Positions 53,173 to 63,066 are shown, numbered from the stretch's first letter. The stretch: DNA of 64,000 nt from Roseovarius pacificus (GCF_900142665.1 NZ_FRBR01000005.1:124001-188000), one strand, 5' to 3'. Notes: a model not told the origin generated them from the sequence alone. A program made the numbers and translations.

Positions 53173-53562
53173 ATGACCATGACCCAACTTATCACGCCTT
53201 TGGCAATATCGGCTGCCGGAATGCGATTGGCAGGGTATGTCATCGAAACCCATATACGTGTGGCGCAGGAATTTGGCCGTGCCGCCATTGGCGCCAATCC
53301 TTTCATTCCGGTAACCAAAACGGCGCGCCCAACCGCGAAGGCCGCAGAAACCGCCAGGCCGGCCGCCCCGAAGGTCAAAGCGAAACCACCGGCCCCCAAG
53401 GCCGAACCCGCTGTGGCCAAGCGCTCCGGGACGGCGACCGCTACCAAAGCCGAGCCGGACAAACCGGTTGCCGATACCGTAAAACGCCCGCGTCAACCTT
53501 CGCCGCCTCCGGCGATGCCTGCCCCGGCGGCCAAGGCCGCAACCACGCCGGGCAAGAGCTGA
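53173..53562 (+). CDS. Small protein with Ala/Pro/Lys-rich tail, unknown function
   Basis: The 129-residue product has a short N-terminal helical part (LITPLAISAAGMRLAGYVIETHIRVAQEFGRAAIGANPF) and then a long low-complexity tail of Lys, Pro and Ala. The N-terminal helix is amphipathic, as in phasin-like or DNA-compacting proteins, but I cannot assign it. ATG 53173 follows GGGAAAGGATC. The frame extends upstream to 53080 without coding signature. Confidence 0.55.
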   Translation: MTMTQLITPLAISAAGMRLAGYVIETHIRVAQEFGRAAIGANPFIPVTKTARPTAKAAETARPAAPKVKAKPPAPKAEPAVAKRSGTATATKAEPDKPVADTVKRPRQPSPPPAMPAPAAKAATTPGKS

Positions 53563-53655
53563 TACCGCGATGTGCGGATTGCGCGAGGTGCAACGCAGGC
53601 ATGACCAATTGGCGATTGTAAGGTCAGCTTTGATGACCTAACTTCGGGTCAGGGA

Positions 53656-53685
53656 GGAAACCTGAAAGCCGAAAGCGAGGTTTCC
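53656..53685 (+). promoter_or_regulatory. Hairpin covering the ribosome site of the second DUF1127 gene
   Basis: GGAAACCT at 53656-53663 pairs perfectly with AGGTTTCC at 53678-53685, ending one base before the ATG at 53687 and burying its GAGG ribosome site. The loop is 14 bases. This is the shape of a start-site switch or RNA thermometer. Confidence 0.5.
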
Positions 53686-53686
53686 A

Positions 53687-53914
53687 ATGGCAACACTGAC
53701 CACAAATATTTCCGAGGCACCTGCTGCCCTGCGCAACTGGTTGGCATCAATCGGTACGGCACTGCAATGCGGGCTCGAAGCGCATATGAATGCAGCCTCT
53801 CGCCGCGACAAGATCGAAGCGCTCGAAGCGAAAAGCGACGAGGAACTGGCGCAAATGGGTCTGACGCGCGATCAGATCATTCACTATGTCTATCGCGATC
53901 TCTTTTACACCTGA
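53687..53914 (+). CDS. DUF1127-type small protein
   Basis: The 75-residue protein ends with a DUF1127 helix pair (RRDKIEALEAKSDEELAQMGLTRDQIIHYVYRDLFYT). Such proteins in alphaproteobacteria bind RNA and respond to stress or phosphate. Unlike the CcaF1-like protein at 36278-36499 it is not followed by CCUCCUCCC hairpins, but a long 11-bp inverted repeat lies 22 bases after its stop. Its own ribosome site is inside a hairpin. Confidence 0.82.
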   Translation: MATLTTNISEAPAALRNWLASIGTALQCGLEAHMNAASRRDKIEALEAKSDEELAQMGLTRDQIIHYVYRDLFYT

Positions 53915-53935
53915 TCGGTGTTGATCGTATGAGAT

Positions 53936-53988
53936 GCGGGGCGGCCCCGGCGCTGTGGTTGCAAATGCGACATGGCTGGCCGCCCCGC
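53936..53988. repeat. Long inverted repeat after the DUF1127 gene
   Basis: Arms 53936-53946 and 53978-53988 are perfectly complementary over 11 bases, with a 31-base loop and no T-run. It may be a 3' stabilising stem or a processed RNA element. Confidence 0.5.
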
Positions 53989-54122
53989 CCGTGCTCCCGG
54001 CACGAGGCCGACGATCCCGCGCAGGTCCGCCCGTGGCGCTGACAGCGCTTGTCCGTATTGTCCTTTGTGGCGCGGCAACTGGCGCTTGACACTCTGCCGG
54101 GCCAAGGCCAACTCTGCGCCTC

Positions 54123-55571
54123 ATGTTGGATTTGCGCCCTGTTGGATATGTGGTGGGATTATTGGTTGCGACCCTCGGTCTGACCATGTTCTTCCCCATG
54201 CTCGTCGATATCGCCGAGGGGCGCGAGCACTGGCCCGTTTTTGCCGAAAGCGCGATCCTGACGATCCTTGTGGGCGCTCTGGTGTCGGTCGCTTGTCACA
54301 ACCGGGTGGCCGATGCGCTGAATATCCAGCAGGCGTTTTTGCTGACCGTAGGGGTCTGGGTGATCCTGCCCGCGTTCGGAACGCTTCCGTTCATGCTGGG
54401 CGAGACGCAGGCCAGTTTTACCGATGCCATGTTCGAGGCCATGTCGGGCCTGACCACAACGGGATCGACCGTGTTCGTGGGGTTGGATGAGTTGCCCAAG
54501 GGGTTGTTGCTGTGGCGCGGTATCCTGCAATGGCTGGGTGGCCTGGGGATCGTGATCGTCGCCCTGGCCTTTTTGCCCGTGATGCGCGTGGGCGGGATGC
54601 AGTTTTTCCGCTCGGAGGGGTTCGATACCTTCGGCAAGGTGCTCCCGCGGACCATCGACATTTCCAAGGGTGTGCTGAACGTCTACCTGGCGCTCACGCT
54701 GATGTGCGCGGTCAGCTATATCCTGTTGGGGCTCGATCCGTTCGAGGCCACGGTACATGCCCTGACCACCGTATCGACGGGCGGATTTTCAACCAGAGAC
54801 GATTCCTTTGCCGCCTTTCCGGGGCTTCCGCAATATGCCGGTATCGTTTTCATGGTTCTGGCCAGCATGCCCTTTGTGCGCCTGATGCAGGGGATGCGGG
54901 GCGACCTCAAACCGTTTTTTGCCGACTCTCAGGCGCGGGCGTATTTTCGATGGATTTTCTACGCCTGCGGGGCAATCGTTTTCTATGAATTTCTGGTGTC
55001 TAAAACCCTGAGCGAGGCGGCGGTGCGTGAACGTCTGTTCAACGTCGTGTCGATCTTTTCGGGCACGGGCTATGGCGATGGCGATGTCACGGCGTGGGGG
55101 GGGATGCCCTTTGTGGTGCTGATTATCGTCGGGGCGATTGGCGGGTGCACCGGATCGACCGGATGTTCGATCAAGGTGTTCCGCTATCAGCTTCTGTTTC
55201 GCGCGGTGGGGATGCAGGCGGCACGGATTTTCAGCCCTCACAAGGTGACCATTCTGCGTCATGACGGGCGTGCCGTGGGCGATGATGTGTTGCAGTCGGT
55301 GATCCTGCTGTTCACCACGTACATTCTGTTCTTCGGGCTGTTCTCGGTCGCGCTGGCACTGACGGGGCTTACGATGTCGGATGCGCTGACCGGGGCATGG
55401 ACCGCGATTTTCAATATCGGTCCGGCCTTCGGGGAACTGGTCGGCCCTACCGGAGCTTTGAATGCCTATCCATCCGAGTCGAAATGGATCATGATCATGG
55501 CCATGCTGATGGGACGGCTGGAGGTGGTTGCGGTCGTCGTTCTGTTCATGCCCGTTTTCTGGCGCGACTGA
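54123..55571 (+). CDS. trkH: TrkH-family potassium uptake protein
   Basis: The 482-residue membrane protein has the four-fold pore pattern: MSGLTTTGSTVF, TVSTGGFSTRDDS, SGTGYGDGDVTAWG and NIGPAFGELVGP supply selectivity-filter glycines. GGCTGSTGCSIKVFRYQLL is typical of TrkH. It moves K+ inward with a TrkA gating subunit, which is not in the window. The K+-linked antiporter at 6736-8655 is far away. Confidence 0.94.
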   Translation: MLDLRPVGYVVGLLVATLGLTMFFPMLVDIAEGREHWPVFAESAILTILVGALVSVACHNRVADALNIQQAFLLTVGVWVILPAFGTLPFMLGETQASFTDAMFEAMSGLTTTGSTVFVGLDELPKGLLLWRGILQWLGGLGIVIVALAFLPVMRVGGMQFFRSEGFDTFGKVLPRTIDISKGVLNVYLALTLMCAVSYILLGLDPFEATVHALTTVSTGGFSTRDDSFAAFPGLPQYAGIVFMVLASMPFVRLMQGMRGDLKPFFADSQARAYFRWIFYACGAIVFYEFLVSKTLSEAAVRERLFNVVSIFSGTGYGDGDVTAWGGMPFVVLIIVGAIGGCTGSTGCSIKVFRYQLLFRAVGMQAARIFSPHKVTILRHDGRAVGDDVLQSVILLFTTYILFFGLFSVALALTGLTMSDALTGAWTAIFNIGPAFGELVGPTGALNAYPSESKWIMIMAMLMGRLEVVAVVVLFMPVFWRD

Positions 55572-55625
55572 ATATTTCGGTTCCGACGCCTGCGATTTTG
55601 CGACGAATGACAGGAGTGCTCATAG

Positions 55626-57224
55626 ATGACGATGTCTTCTCGCGGAGCGACACGCCCGCTTGGTGCCCAGATCAGCCATATGTTGAAATCGCGGGGTGTC
55701 GATACGGTGTTCGGCATTCCCGGTGTTCACAATCAGGAAATGTATCGTGGAATTGACGAAGCCGGAATCACCCATGTTCTGGCCCGTCACGAACAGGGGG
55801 CGGGCTTCATGGCCGATGGCTATGCCCGTGCCAGCGGCAGGCCGGGGGTGGCCTATGTGATCACCGGGCCGGGCCTGTGCAATATCATGACCCCCATCGG
55901 GCAGGCCTATTCGGACAGTGTGCCGCTATTGGTGATTTCGTCCTGTCTGGATGAAACGGCGGCGCGGCGCGGGCAGCTTCACCAGATGAAGGATCAGGCC
56001 GGGGCGGGGCGCTGTGTAGCGGACTGGTCGGAAACGGCGTTGTCTCCGGGTGCGGCCTATGCGCTGATCGACCGCGCCCTGTCCGAGTTTGAAACGACGC
56101 GCAAAAGGCCCAAGCAACTGTCGGTTCCCATTCGCGTGCTGGAGGGCGAGGCACAGGCCGCTGCGCCGACACGGGCGGTTCTGGCGCGGCCTGTTCCGTC
56201 AGCGGACGAGATCGCGGCGGCGGCAGATGCGTTGCGCGGCGCAAGGCGCCCTTTGATCATTGCCGGCGGCGGCGCGCGACATGCGGCGGAGGCGCTGAAT
56301 ATGTTGCGGGACCGGCTGGGGGCGGCGGTAATGACCACCTATGCCGGTCGCGGGATTTTCCCGCCCGATTGCCCCCTGTTCTACGGCAGTTTCCTGATGC
56401 GGCCCGGTTCGGTCGACGAGATCGCGAAGGCCGATGTGGTTCTGGCCGTGGGCACGGAACTGGCCGAGGTCGATACGTGGCGGGGGCATCTGGGGCACAC
56501 GGGGACAATGATCCGTGTCGATCTGGATGCCGAGGTGCTGGCCGATCAGCAACGCGCCGAAATCCCCGTGGCCGCCGATTCCCTGCTGGCGGCGGAGGCG
56601 TTGTGCGATGCGTTGCCGGAGATGCAGGGCAGCGATTGGAGCGCCGAGCAGGTCGCGGCAAGGCGTGCAGGCTGGCGGGCCGAGGTCGACTCCCGCCTGC
56701 CCGGAATCGGGGCCGTCTGCGGACATCTTCAAAACAGTTTGCCGCCCGAAACCATGATGTTTTCGGACATGACGCAGTTTGCCTATGCCGCGAATGAAAT
56801 ATGGGACATACCGCGCCCCGGCCATTGGCATCATCCCAGCGGGTTCGGCACGTTGGGCTATGCTTTGCCTGCGGCTATCGGCGGGGCGGTCGCCCGACCG
56901 GGGTTGCCGACCATGTGCATCGCCGGGGATTACGGGTTTCAGTACACGTTGCCGGAACTTGGCGTCGCGGTCGAACTGGGACTGCCGTTGCCGATCCTGC
57001 TTTGGGACAATGGCAAGCTGAGAGAGATCGAACAGCACATGATCAGCTCTCAGATCGCGCCCAAGGCGGTCGTGGCGCGGAATCCGGATTTCCCGGCTTT
57101 GGCCAGGGCCTATGGCGCCGGGGCCGAGCAGCCGGACAGTCTCGACGCCCTGTCAGGGGCGATCCTCAGGGCGTTCAAGGCCGATGGGCCGACCCTGATC
57201 CGGCTCACGCCCGATATCGCCTGA
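55626..57224 (+). CDS. ThDP-dependent decarboxylase, 5-guanidino-2-oxopentanoate decarboxylase type
   Basis: The 532-residue enzyme has the three domains of the acetolactate-synthase fold. The catalytic Glu is in LARHEQGAGFMADGYARASGRPGV, the middle domain has a LIIAGGGARHAAEALNML segment, and the ThDP motif begins CIAGDYGFQYTLPELGVAVELGLPLPILLWDNG. It resembles proteins named 5-guanidino-2-oxopentanoate decarboxylase (AruI, arginine transaminase route), but that name covers several activities. It lacks a small regulatory subunit, so it is not a normal acetolactate synthase. It is 54 bases after trkH. Confidence 0.65.
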   Translation: MTMSSRGATRPLGAQISHMLKSRGVDTVFGIPGVHNQEMYRGIDEAGITHVLARHEQGAGFMADGYARASGRPGVAYVITGPGLCNIMTPIGQAYSDSVPLLVISSCLDETAARRGQLHQMKDQAGAGRCVADWSETALSPGAAYALIDRALSEFETTRKRPKQLSVPIRVLEGEAQAAAPTRAVLARPVPSADEIAAAADALRGARRPLIIAGGGARHAAEALNMLRDRLGAAVMTTYAGRGIFPPDCPLFYGSFLMRPGSVDEIAKADVVLAVGTELAEVDTWRGHLGHTGTMIRVDLDAEVLADQQRAEIPVAADSLLAAEALCDALPEMQGSDWSAEQVAARRAGWRAEVDSRLPGIGAVCGHLQNSLPPETMMFSDMTQFAYAANEIWDIPRPGHWHHPSGFGTLGYALPAAIGGAVARPGLPTMCIAGDYGFQYTLPELGVAVELGLPLPILLWDNGKLREIEQHMISSQIAPKAVVARNPDFPALARAYGAGAEQPDSLDALSGAILRAFKADGPTLIRLTPDIA

Positions 57225-57239
57225 CAGGGCTGGCGATCC

Positions 57240-58988
57240 TCAATCCCAGCAGCTGACCAGAACCGTCATCCCCTTGGCGTGGTCGGTCAGGGCCTCGGGT
57301 TGCAGCGGTGCGCGTGCTGCGGGAGATGCCGGGTTGATCCCGGCCTCTTCCAGCACTTTGCGCAATGCCCCGGCGTCCAGGGCAAAGCGCACGCCTTCCG
57401 GCAGGGTGCGCCCGTTGCCGCCATCGGGCAGCAGCATCCCCAGCACGGACCCGGCGGCGTCCACGACCGGGCCACCAATATCGCCGTCCAGAGCGTTCAG
57501 CGCCAGCCGGTTTATTCCGCTTTCCCCGTCGAGCCCCTTGAGATCGGCCAGTTGCCCGAACGTCACGGTCGGCGCGCCCAGAATGCCGCCGTAGGAATAG
57601 CCGGCAACAGCGATTTCCGATTGCAGGCGCGGAACGGCGTTCTGCAACGTGGCCACGGCCAGCGGCGCGAGCGTTTCCAGAGGGCGCAGAACCGCGATTC
57701 CAAGGCCGTCCTGTTGAGTGGCGATTTCGGCCTCGTGATCCTGATCTATGGTGATCCGGCGGCAATCCCGAACCACGTCGGCGGTGGTGACGACCATGCC
57801 GTTGCCGTCCACGTAAAACCCCGACCGCGACAGGCGCGGCTTGCGGATTTCCAGACCAGAAACAAGGTCGATACTTTGCGTGCCCGCGTTGCCTGCGGTG
57901 GGGGCCAGGGCCCCGTCGAGGCGGGCGAAACTTTCCTGCATTTCCCCCAGCAGGCGCGTGCGGCGCTCTTCGTCACCGGCGGGCCAGATCAGGGTAAAGC
58001 CCTTGATCTCTCCATCCTGTAGCCAGGCCTGTGTATGCGAGATTACAAGGGCGCTTTCCCCGATCAGGGTGAACGCGTCGTCGTTCAGAGAGCGTGGACC
58101 GGTTTCGGGCACGATCTCCAGCGTCTGCATGATGTCATACAGCCCGGCCAGCGTGTTGTTGTCGCCCCGTTGGCTGATCAGCAGAACGCGCGCGTCAACG
58201 TCGCCGACTGGCGTGTAATGGGCAAAGGGCGGTTCGTATTTTTCGAACCCGACAATATCGGTGGGCAGTTTGATTTCGATTCCAGCCTCGGGGTCGCGCA
58301 CGATATCCAGCCCAAGGTCGGCCAGAACGGCATTGTAGTCCTGCAAAAGCTCGGCACGTTGCCGGGTGGTCAGGATACCGGTGCTCTGATAGCCCTGCGC
58401 CGCCTGCCAGCGGGCCATCGCCCCGCGCGTGCCCCGGCCAAAGGCCGCGTCGATGCCGCCGTCGTAGAAACCGGCCCATTTCAGCGCTTCCTGCAACTCG
58501 GCGCGGTCTTCGCGGGTCAGGATGCGCTCGCTGGCGCGGGCCTCAGCCGGGGTTTCGTCGATCGGGTCGGGGTCGGGAAGGTCGGGAATCGCGGCGTTTT
58601 CGGGCGGTGTATCGGATGCGGGCGGCGTAGGAACCAGCGCAGGGCTGGTCAGGAAGTTCGCGCCGATGGGCCAGAATTGTTGGCGATAGTCGTTGTTGTC
58701 GGCGATATAACTGTCGCGCGGGATCACGCCCTCGGCGCGATAGACCTGCAGGACACGCGCCGCATCGTCGGGGGAATAGGGGCCAAGCGCGATGGCATAC
58801 CATCCTCCGCCCAACGAGAACCCGTTCACATCCTCAAGCCGGGTGGCATAGCCGCGGATGCTGTTGCGGGCCTGAGCAAGACTGGGCTGCGCTTCGATCT
58901 GGACCCATGCGGTCGGGCCCTGCTGTTGCGCCTGCGCCGTTCCGATCATCAGGATTGCAAACAGCGTTGCCCAAAAAATGCGTGTCAT
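57240..58988 (-). CDS. Exported trypsin-like-fold protein lacking catalytic residues, with PG-binding domain
   Basis: The 582-residue protein has a signal peptide (FAILMIGTAQA). A SPOR-like part follows (about 25-95: WVQIEAQPSLAQARNSIRGYA...GWYAIALGPY), then a PG_binding_1 domain (about 160-215: REDRAELQEALKWAGFYDGGIDAAFG), a middle domain, and a C-terminal chymotrypsin-like fold (about 385-560). In that fold the catalytic His position reads VVTTADVV and the Ser position reads LDGDIGGPVVDAAGSVLG, so both are replaced. It is probably a cell-wall-associated binding protein rather than a protease. Confidence 0.8.
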   Translation of the reverse strand: MTRIFWATLFAILMIGTAQAQQQGPTAWVQIEAQPSLAQARNSIRGYATRLEDVNGFSLGGGWYAIALGPYSPDDAARVLQVYRAEGVIPRDSYIADNNDYRQQFWPIGANFLTSPALVPTPPASDTPPENAAIPDLPDPDPIDETPAEARASERILTREDRAELQEALKWAGFYDGGIDAAFGRGTRGAMARWQAAQGYQSTGILTTRQRAELLQDYNAVLADLGLDIVRDPEAGIEIKLPTDIVGFEKYEPPFAHYTPVGDVDARVLLISQRGDNNTLAGLYDIMQTLEIVPETGPRSLNDDAFTLIGESALVISHTQAWLQDGEIKGFTLIWPAGDEERRTRLLGEMQESFARLDGALAPTAGNAGTQSIDLVSGLEIRKPRLSRSGFYVDGNGMVVTTADVVRDCRRITIDQDHEAEIATQQDGLGIAVLRPLETLAPLAVATLQNAVPRLQSEIAVAGYSYGGILGAPTVTFGQLADLKGLDGESGINRLALNALDGDIGGPVVDAAGSVLGMLLPDGGNGRTLPEGVRFALDAGALRKVLEEAGINPASPAARAPLQPEALTDHAKGMTVLVSCWD

Positions 58989-59165
58989 GAATTTCCCTTA
59001 ATCCTTGCCCGATCGTGTTTTCCGCGCCTCTATTGCGCTTGAGAGGTGTTTTAACAAATCTGTATCTGCGTGCACCCAAAATATGCCCGGTCATGCAATT
59101 GACCCTGCCGGATCGGAGCCGTAGGTAAGAGCGGCGATTTCGACGGCCCGAGCCCGGAGACGACC

Positions 59166-60095
59166 ATGGCGGACAAGACAAGCAAACCACGCAGTTTTCA
59201 GGAAGTCATCCTGCGGCTTCAGACCTACTGGGCCGGGCAGGGCTGTGCCATGATGCAGCCCTATGACATGGAGGTGGGCGCCGGTACGTTCCATCCGGCC
59301 ACCACGCTGCGCTCGCTTGGGTCGAAACCCTGGGCGGCGGCCTATGTGCAGCCCTCGCGCCGCCCCACCGACGGGCGTTATGGGGAAAACCCCAACCGGT
59401 TGCAGCACTATTACCAGTACCAGGTCCTGATCAAACCCAGCCCGCCCAACCTGCAAGAGCTGTATCTCGGCAGCCTCGAGGCCATCGGCATCGATATGGC
59501 CCTGCACGATATCCGTTTTGTCGAGGATGACTGGGAAAGCCCCACTCTGGGAGCCTGGGGCCTTGGCTGGGAAGTCTGGTGCGATGGAATGGAAGTCAGC
59601 CAGTTCACCTATTTCCAGCAGGTCGGCGGCCATGACTGTCAGCCCGTTTCGGGCGAGTTGACCTATGGTCTGGAGCGTCTGGCAATGTACGTCCTGGGGG
59701 TCGATCACGTGATGGAGATGCCCTTCAACGATCCCGATGCGCCGATTGCGCTGTCGTATGGCGATGTGTTCCGCCAGACCGAGCAGGAATACAGCCGCTG
59801 GAATTTCGATGTGGCCAATACCGATGTCCTCTTGAAACAGTTCGAAGAGGCCGAGGCCGAATGCGAGGCGATCCTGAGTCACGAACATGAAGACCCCAAG
59901 ACCGGCCATCGGATCATCATGGCGCATCCCGCCTATGATCAGTGCATCAAGGCCAGCCATCTCTTTAACCTGCTGGATGCGCGCGGTGTGATTTCCGTGA
60001 CCGAACGGCAGGCTTATATCGGCCGGGTGCGTGCGCTGGCCAAGAAATGCGCCGACGCCTTCGTTCAGACCGAGGCCGGGGGGCATGCGGCGTAA
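59166..60095 (+). CDS. glyQ: Glycine--tRNA ligase alpha subunit
   Basis: The 309-residue catalytic subunit of the alpha2beta2 GlyRS starts with [17 protein letters not shown] and has [32 protein letters not shown] and [22 protein letters not shown]. It forms the active site for glycyl-adenylate. Its stop overlaps the next start (TAATG). tRNA-Gly GCC is also in this window. Confidence 0.97.
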   Translation: MADKTSKPRSFQEVILRLQTYWAGQGCAMMQPYDMEVGAGTFHPATTLRSLGSKPWAAAYVQPSRRPTDGRYGENPNRLQHYYQYQVLIKPSPPNLQELYLGSLEAIGIDMALHDIRFVEDDWESPTLGAWGLGWEVWCDGMEVSQFTYFQQVGGHDCQPVSGELTYGLERLAMYVLGVDHVMEMPFNDPDAPIALSYGDVFRQTEQEYSRWNFDVANTDVLLKQFEEAEAECEAILSHEHEDPKTGHRIIMAHPAYDQCIKASHLFNLLDARGVISVTERQAYIGRVRALAKKCADAFVQTEAGGHAA

Positions 60096-60619
60096 TGGGA
60101 AAATTTCTGGCGGGGCTGATCTTGGTTACGGCAATCGTCGCGGGTGCGGCGCTTTATTATCTCCAAATCTATGCGTTTTATGACGAGGTATCGGGCAACG
60201 GTACCGATGACGTTCTGATGACCTCGATGGTGTCCGGCCAGCCCGAGCCGGTGCTCTATGACGATTTCCGTGCGATCGATTCCGACAGTTCGCCCATCCG
60301 CTACCGGGCCTGCTTTACCACCACCATGAGCCAGGCCATGCTGACGGAAACCTATGAACCCTACGAGCGGGCCGAGCCTTTGGTCGCGCCGGGCTGGTTT
60401 GATTGTTTCGACGCCGATGCGCTTGGTGCTGCTCTGGAAGACGGTCGCGCACTGGCCTTTCTGGGTCAGAAGGACATCGAATACGGCATCGACCGGATCG
60501 TCGCCATCACCGAAGACGGTCGCGGTTATGTCTGGCACCAGATCAACCATTGTGGCGAGGTCGTCTTTGACGGCCAGCCTGCGCCCGAAGACTGCCCTGA
60601 ACCCCCGAATGGGAACTGA
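60095..60619 (+). CDS. DUF6446-type protein between glyQ and glyS
   Basis: The 174-residue product has an N-terminal membrane anchor (FLAGLILVTAIVAGAALYYLQIYAFYDEV) and a periplasmic domain with several cysteines (RACFTTTMSQAM, WFDCFDADAL, HCGEVVF, DCPEPP). I recognise it as the small gene inserted between glyQ and glyS in Rhodobacterales, annotated as DUF6446; the function is unknown. Its start overlaps the glyQ stop by one base and glyS begins six bases after its stop, so it is coupled in the operon. Confidence 0.8.
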   Translation: MGKFLAGLILVTAIVAGAALYYLQIYAFYDEVSGNGTDDVLMTSMVSGQPEPVLYDDFRAIDSDSSPIRYRACFTTTMSQAMLTETYEPYERAEPLVAPGWFDCFDADALGAALEDGRALAFLGQKDIEYGIDRIVAITEDGRGYVWHQINHCGEVVFDGQPAPEDCPEPPNGN

Positions 60620-60624
60620 CCGAT

Positions 60625-62880
60625 ATGCCTGATCTCCTGATCGAACTGTTTTCCGAGGAAATCCCCGCCCGCATGCAGGCCCGTGCCGCGGATGATCTGC
60701 GCAAGCGCATGACTGACGGTCTGGTCGAGGCCGGTCTGACCTATGCCGGTGCGCAGGCCTTCTCCACACCGCGCCGCCTGACGCTGGCGGTCGAGGGGCT
60801 GCTGGCCGAAAGTCCGACCATCAAGGAAGAACGCAAGGGGCCGCGTGTGGACGCACCGGAAAAGGCGATCGAGGGCTTTTTGCGCGGTGCAGGCGTTTCG
60901 CGTGATGATCTTGAGGTGCGGGACGAAAAAAAAGGGCAAGTGTATTTCGCCACCATCACCAAGCCGGGCCGTCCGGCGGATGCCATCGTGGCCGAGGTTC
61001 TGGAGAGTGTGGTCCGCAACTTCCCGTGGCCGAAATCCATGCGGTGGGGATCGGGCAGCCTGCGGTGGGTGCGGCCTTTGCATTCGATCCTGTGCATTCT
61101 GACGGATGATGCGGGTGAGGCGCGGGTGGTCGATCTGGATGTCGATGGCATCAAGGCGGGCAACACCACCGAGGGGCACCGTTTCATGGGCGGTGGCCGC
61201 TTTGCCGTGACCTCGTTCGAGGATTACGAGGCCAGGCTGAAGCGCGCCAAAGTTATCCTCGACCCCAGGGAGCGCGCCGATCACATCTGGCAGGACGCAA
61301 CCAATCAGGCCTTTGCCGCCGGGCTGGAAGTCGTGGAAGATCAAGGGCTTCTGGCCGAGGTGTCCGGGCTGGTCGAATGGCCCGTGGTCCTGTTGGGCCG
61401 GATCGACGACGAGTTTCTGGAACTGCCGCCCGAGGTTTTGCAGACCTCGATGAAGGAACATCAGAAGTTCTTTTCGGTACGCAACCCCAAGACCGCGCGG
61501 ATCGAATCCTTCGTGACCGTGGCCAATATCGAAACCGCCGATCATGGCGCGACCATTCTTGCGGGCAACCAGAAGGTTCTGTCGGCACGATTGTCGGACG
61601 CAAAATTCTTTTGGGAGAATGACTTACGCGTTGCCCGCTCCGGTATGGATGCGTGGATCGAGCAGTTGGGCAATGTCACGTTCGAGCGTCAGTTGGGAAC
61701 GCAGGCGGCGCGGATCGTCCGGATTGCATCGCTGGCGCAGGAGATCGCGCCGGAGGTCGGGGCCAGGCCCGATCTGGCAGGACAGGCCGCGCGGGTGGCC
61801 AAGGCCGATCTGAGTTCCGAAATGGTCTATGAATTCCCGGAATTACAAGGGCTTATGGGGCGTTACTATGCCGAAGCGGCGGGCCTGCCCGCCGAGGTGG
61901 CGGCGGCCTGTGAAGAGCATTATGCGCCGCTTGGGCCATCCGACGATGTGCCGACCGCGCCGGTTTCGGTGGCAGTGGCGCTGGCGGACAAGCTGGATAC
62001 GCTGACGGGGTTCTGGGCGATCGACGAAAAACCGACCGGATCGAAAGATCCGTTCGCGCTGCGTCGCGCGGCCTTGGGGGTGATCCGCATCATTCTGGAT
62101 GGCGGATATCGCGTCAAACTGGACAGATATATTGATGCACAACTGCTGCGCCACAAGATAAGCCTCAATCACGCCCGTGCGAGCGAAGGCGAAATCGACA
62201 CGCTGGAGGAGATTCTGGAAGAGGTTGCGGAGCGCGGGGTGTTCGGGGCGGCGTTTCATGCGGTGATGGATCGGTTGCAGGGAAAGGACGGTGCGCCGGA
62301 TACGGGCGAGGGCAGTTTGCTGCGCACGGTGGGCGATCTGGTGCCGGATCTGAGCACCGATCTGCTGGCGTTCTTCCATGACAGGCTGAAAGTTTACCTG
62401 CGTGATCAAGGGCTTAGGTATGACGTGATCGACGCTTGCCTGACGCTGGACGGGGGCGACGACCTGAGCCTGATCGTGTCGCGGGCGGGGGCGTTGAACG
62501 ATATTCTGAAAACGGAAGACGGTGAAAACCTGGTGCAGGGGTTCAAGCGGGCGAACAATATCTTGACCCAGGCCGAGGAGCGCGACGGGGTGGAATACTC
62601 GTTCGGGGCCGATCCGAAATTCGCGGAAGTCACTGAAGAAAAAGACCTTTTCGCCGCTCTCGACACGGCCGAATCCGAGATCGCCAAGGCCAACGAGGCC
62701 GAGGATTTTGTGGGGGCGATGGCTGCGATGGCTGCGATGCGCCCGGCGGTGGATGCGTTTTTCGAGGCGGTGCAGGTCAATACGGAGAACGAGATCGTTC
62801 GCCGTAACAGGCTGAATTTGCTTGGAAAAATCCGTGACATTTGCCTGAAAGCCGCCGATCTGACCAGGCTGGAGGGCTGA
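60625..62880 (+). CDS. glyS: Glycine--tRNA ligase beta subunit
   Basis: The 751-residue beta subunit begins MPDLLIELFSEEIPARMQ and has FSTPRRLTLAVEGL, KEHQKFFSVRNP, an HD-like middle and a C-terminal anticodon-binding DALR region (FFEAVQVNTENEIVRRNRLNLL). It recognises tRNA-Gly and assists the alpha subunit. The length is slightly above average. Its stop is followed by the second GTAC element. Confidence 0.97.
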   Translation: MPDLLIELFSEEIPARMQARAADDLRKRMTDGLVEAGLTYAGAQAFSTPRRLTLAVEGLLAESPTIKEERKGPRVDAPEKAIEGFLRGAGVSRDDLEVRDEKKGQVYFATITKPGRPADAIVAEVLESVVRNFPWPKSMRWGSGSLRWVRPLHSILCILTDDAGEARVVDLDVDGIKAGNTTEGHRFMGGGRFAVTSFEDYEARLKRAKVILDPRERADHIWQDATNQAFAAGLEVVEDQGLLAEVSGLVEWPVVLLGRIDDEFLELPPEVLQTSMKEHQKFFSVRNPKTARIESFVTVANIETADHGATILAGNQKVLSARLSDAKFFWENDLRVARSGMDAWIEQLGNVTFERQLGTQAARIVRIASLAQEIAPEVGARPDLAGQAARVAKADLSSEMVYEFPELQGLMGRYYAEAAGLPAEVAAACEEHYAPLGPSDDVPTAPVSVAVALADKLDTLTGFWAIDEKPTGSKDPFALRRAALGVIRIILDGGYRVKLDRYIDAQLLRHKISLNHARASEGEIDTLEEILEEVAERGVFGAAFHAVMDRLQGKDGAPDTGEGSLLRTVGDLVPDLSTDLLAFFHDRLKVYLRDQGLRYDVIDACLTLDGGDDLSLIVSRAGALNDILKTEDGENLVQGFKRANNILTQAEERDGVEYSFGADPKFAEVTEEKDLFAALDTAESEIAKANEAEDFVGAMAAMAAMRPAVDAFFEAVQVNTENEIVRRNRLNLLGKIRDICLKAADLTRLEG

Positions 62881-62886
62881 GCGCCG

Positions 62887-62969
62887 CGTTTCGTACGGTT
62901 TTGTACGAAGTGTACGCGCGTTTTGTACGAAAATCGGGGCTCCGGCGCGAAATTGCGTCCATCATGGAC
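62887..62969. repeat. GTAC-rich intergenic element, copy B
   Basis: The second copy begins six bases after the glyS stop. Its 30-base block (62903-62932) is identical to 6664-6693. After a 20-base spacer of different sequence comes the 17-base tail (62953-62969), one base different from the tail of copy A. An additional TTTCGTACG unit precedes the block. It lies in the gap before the PEP-binding protein gene. Confidence 0.8.
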
Positions 62970-63066
62970 CTTTGCGCCGTCCGGTCACCTGCCGCCCGTG
63001 ACCGGCTTTCCCTTGCCATGAGCGGGCGGGCGCGTATTCTGCGGCCACGCAGCGAAAGGTGCCGCA

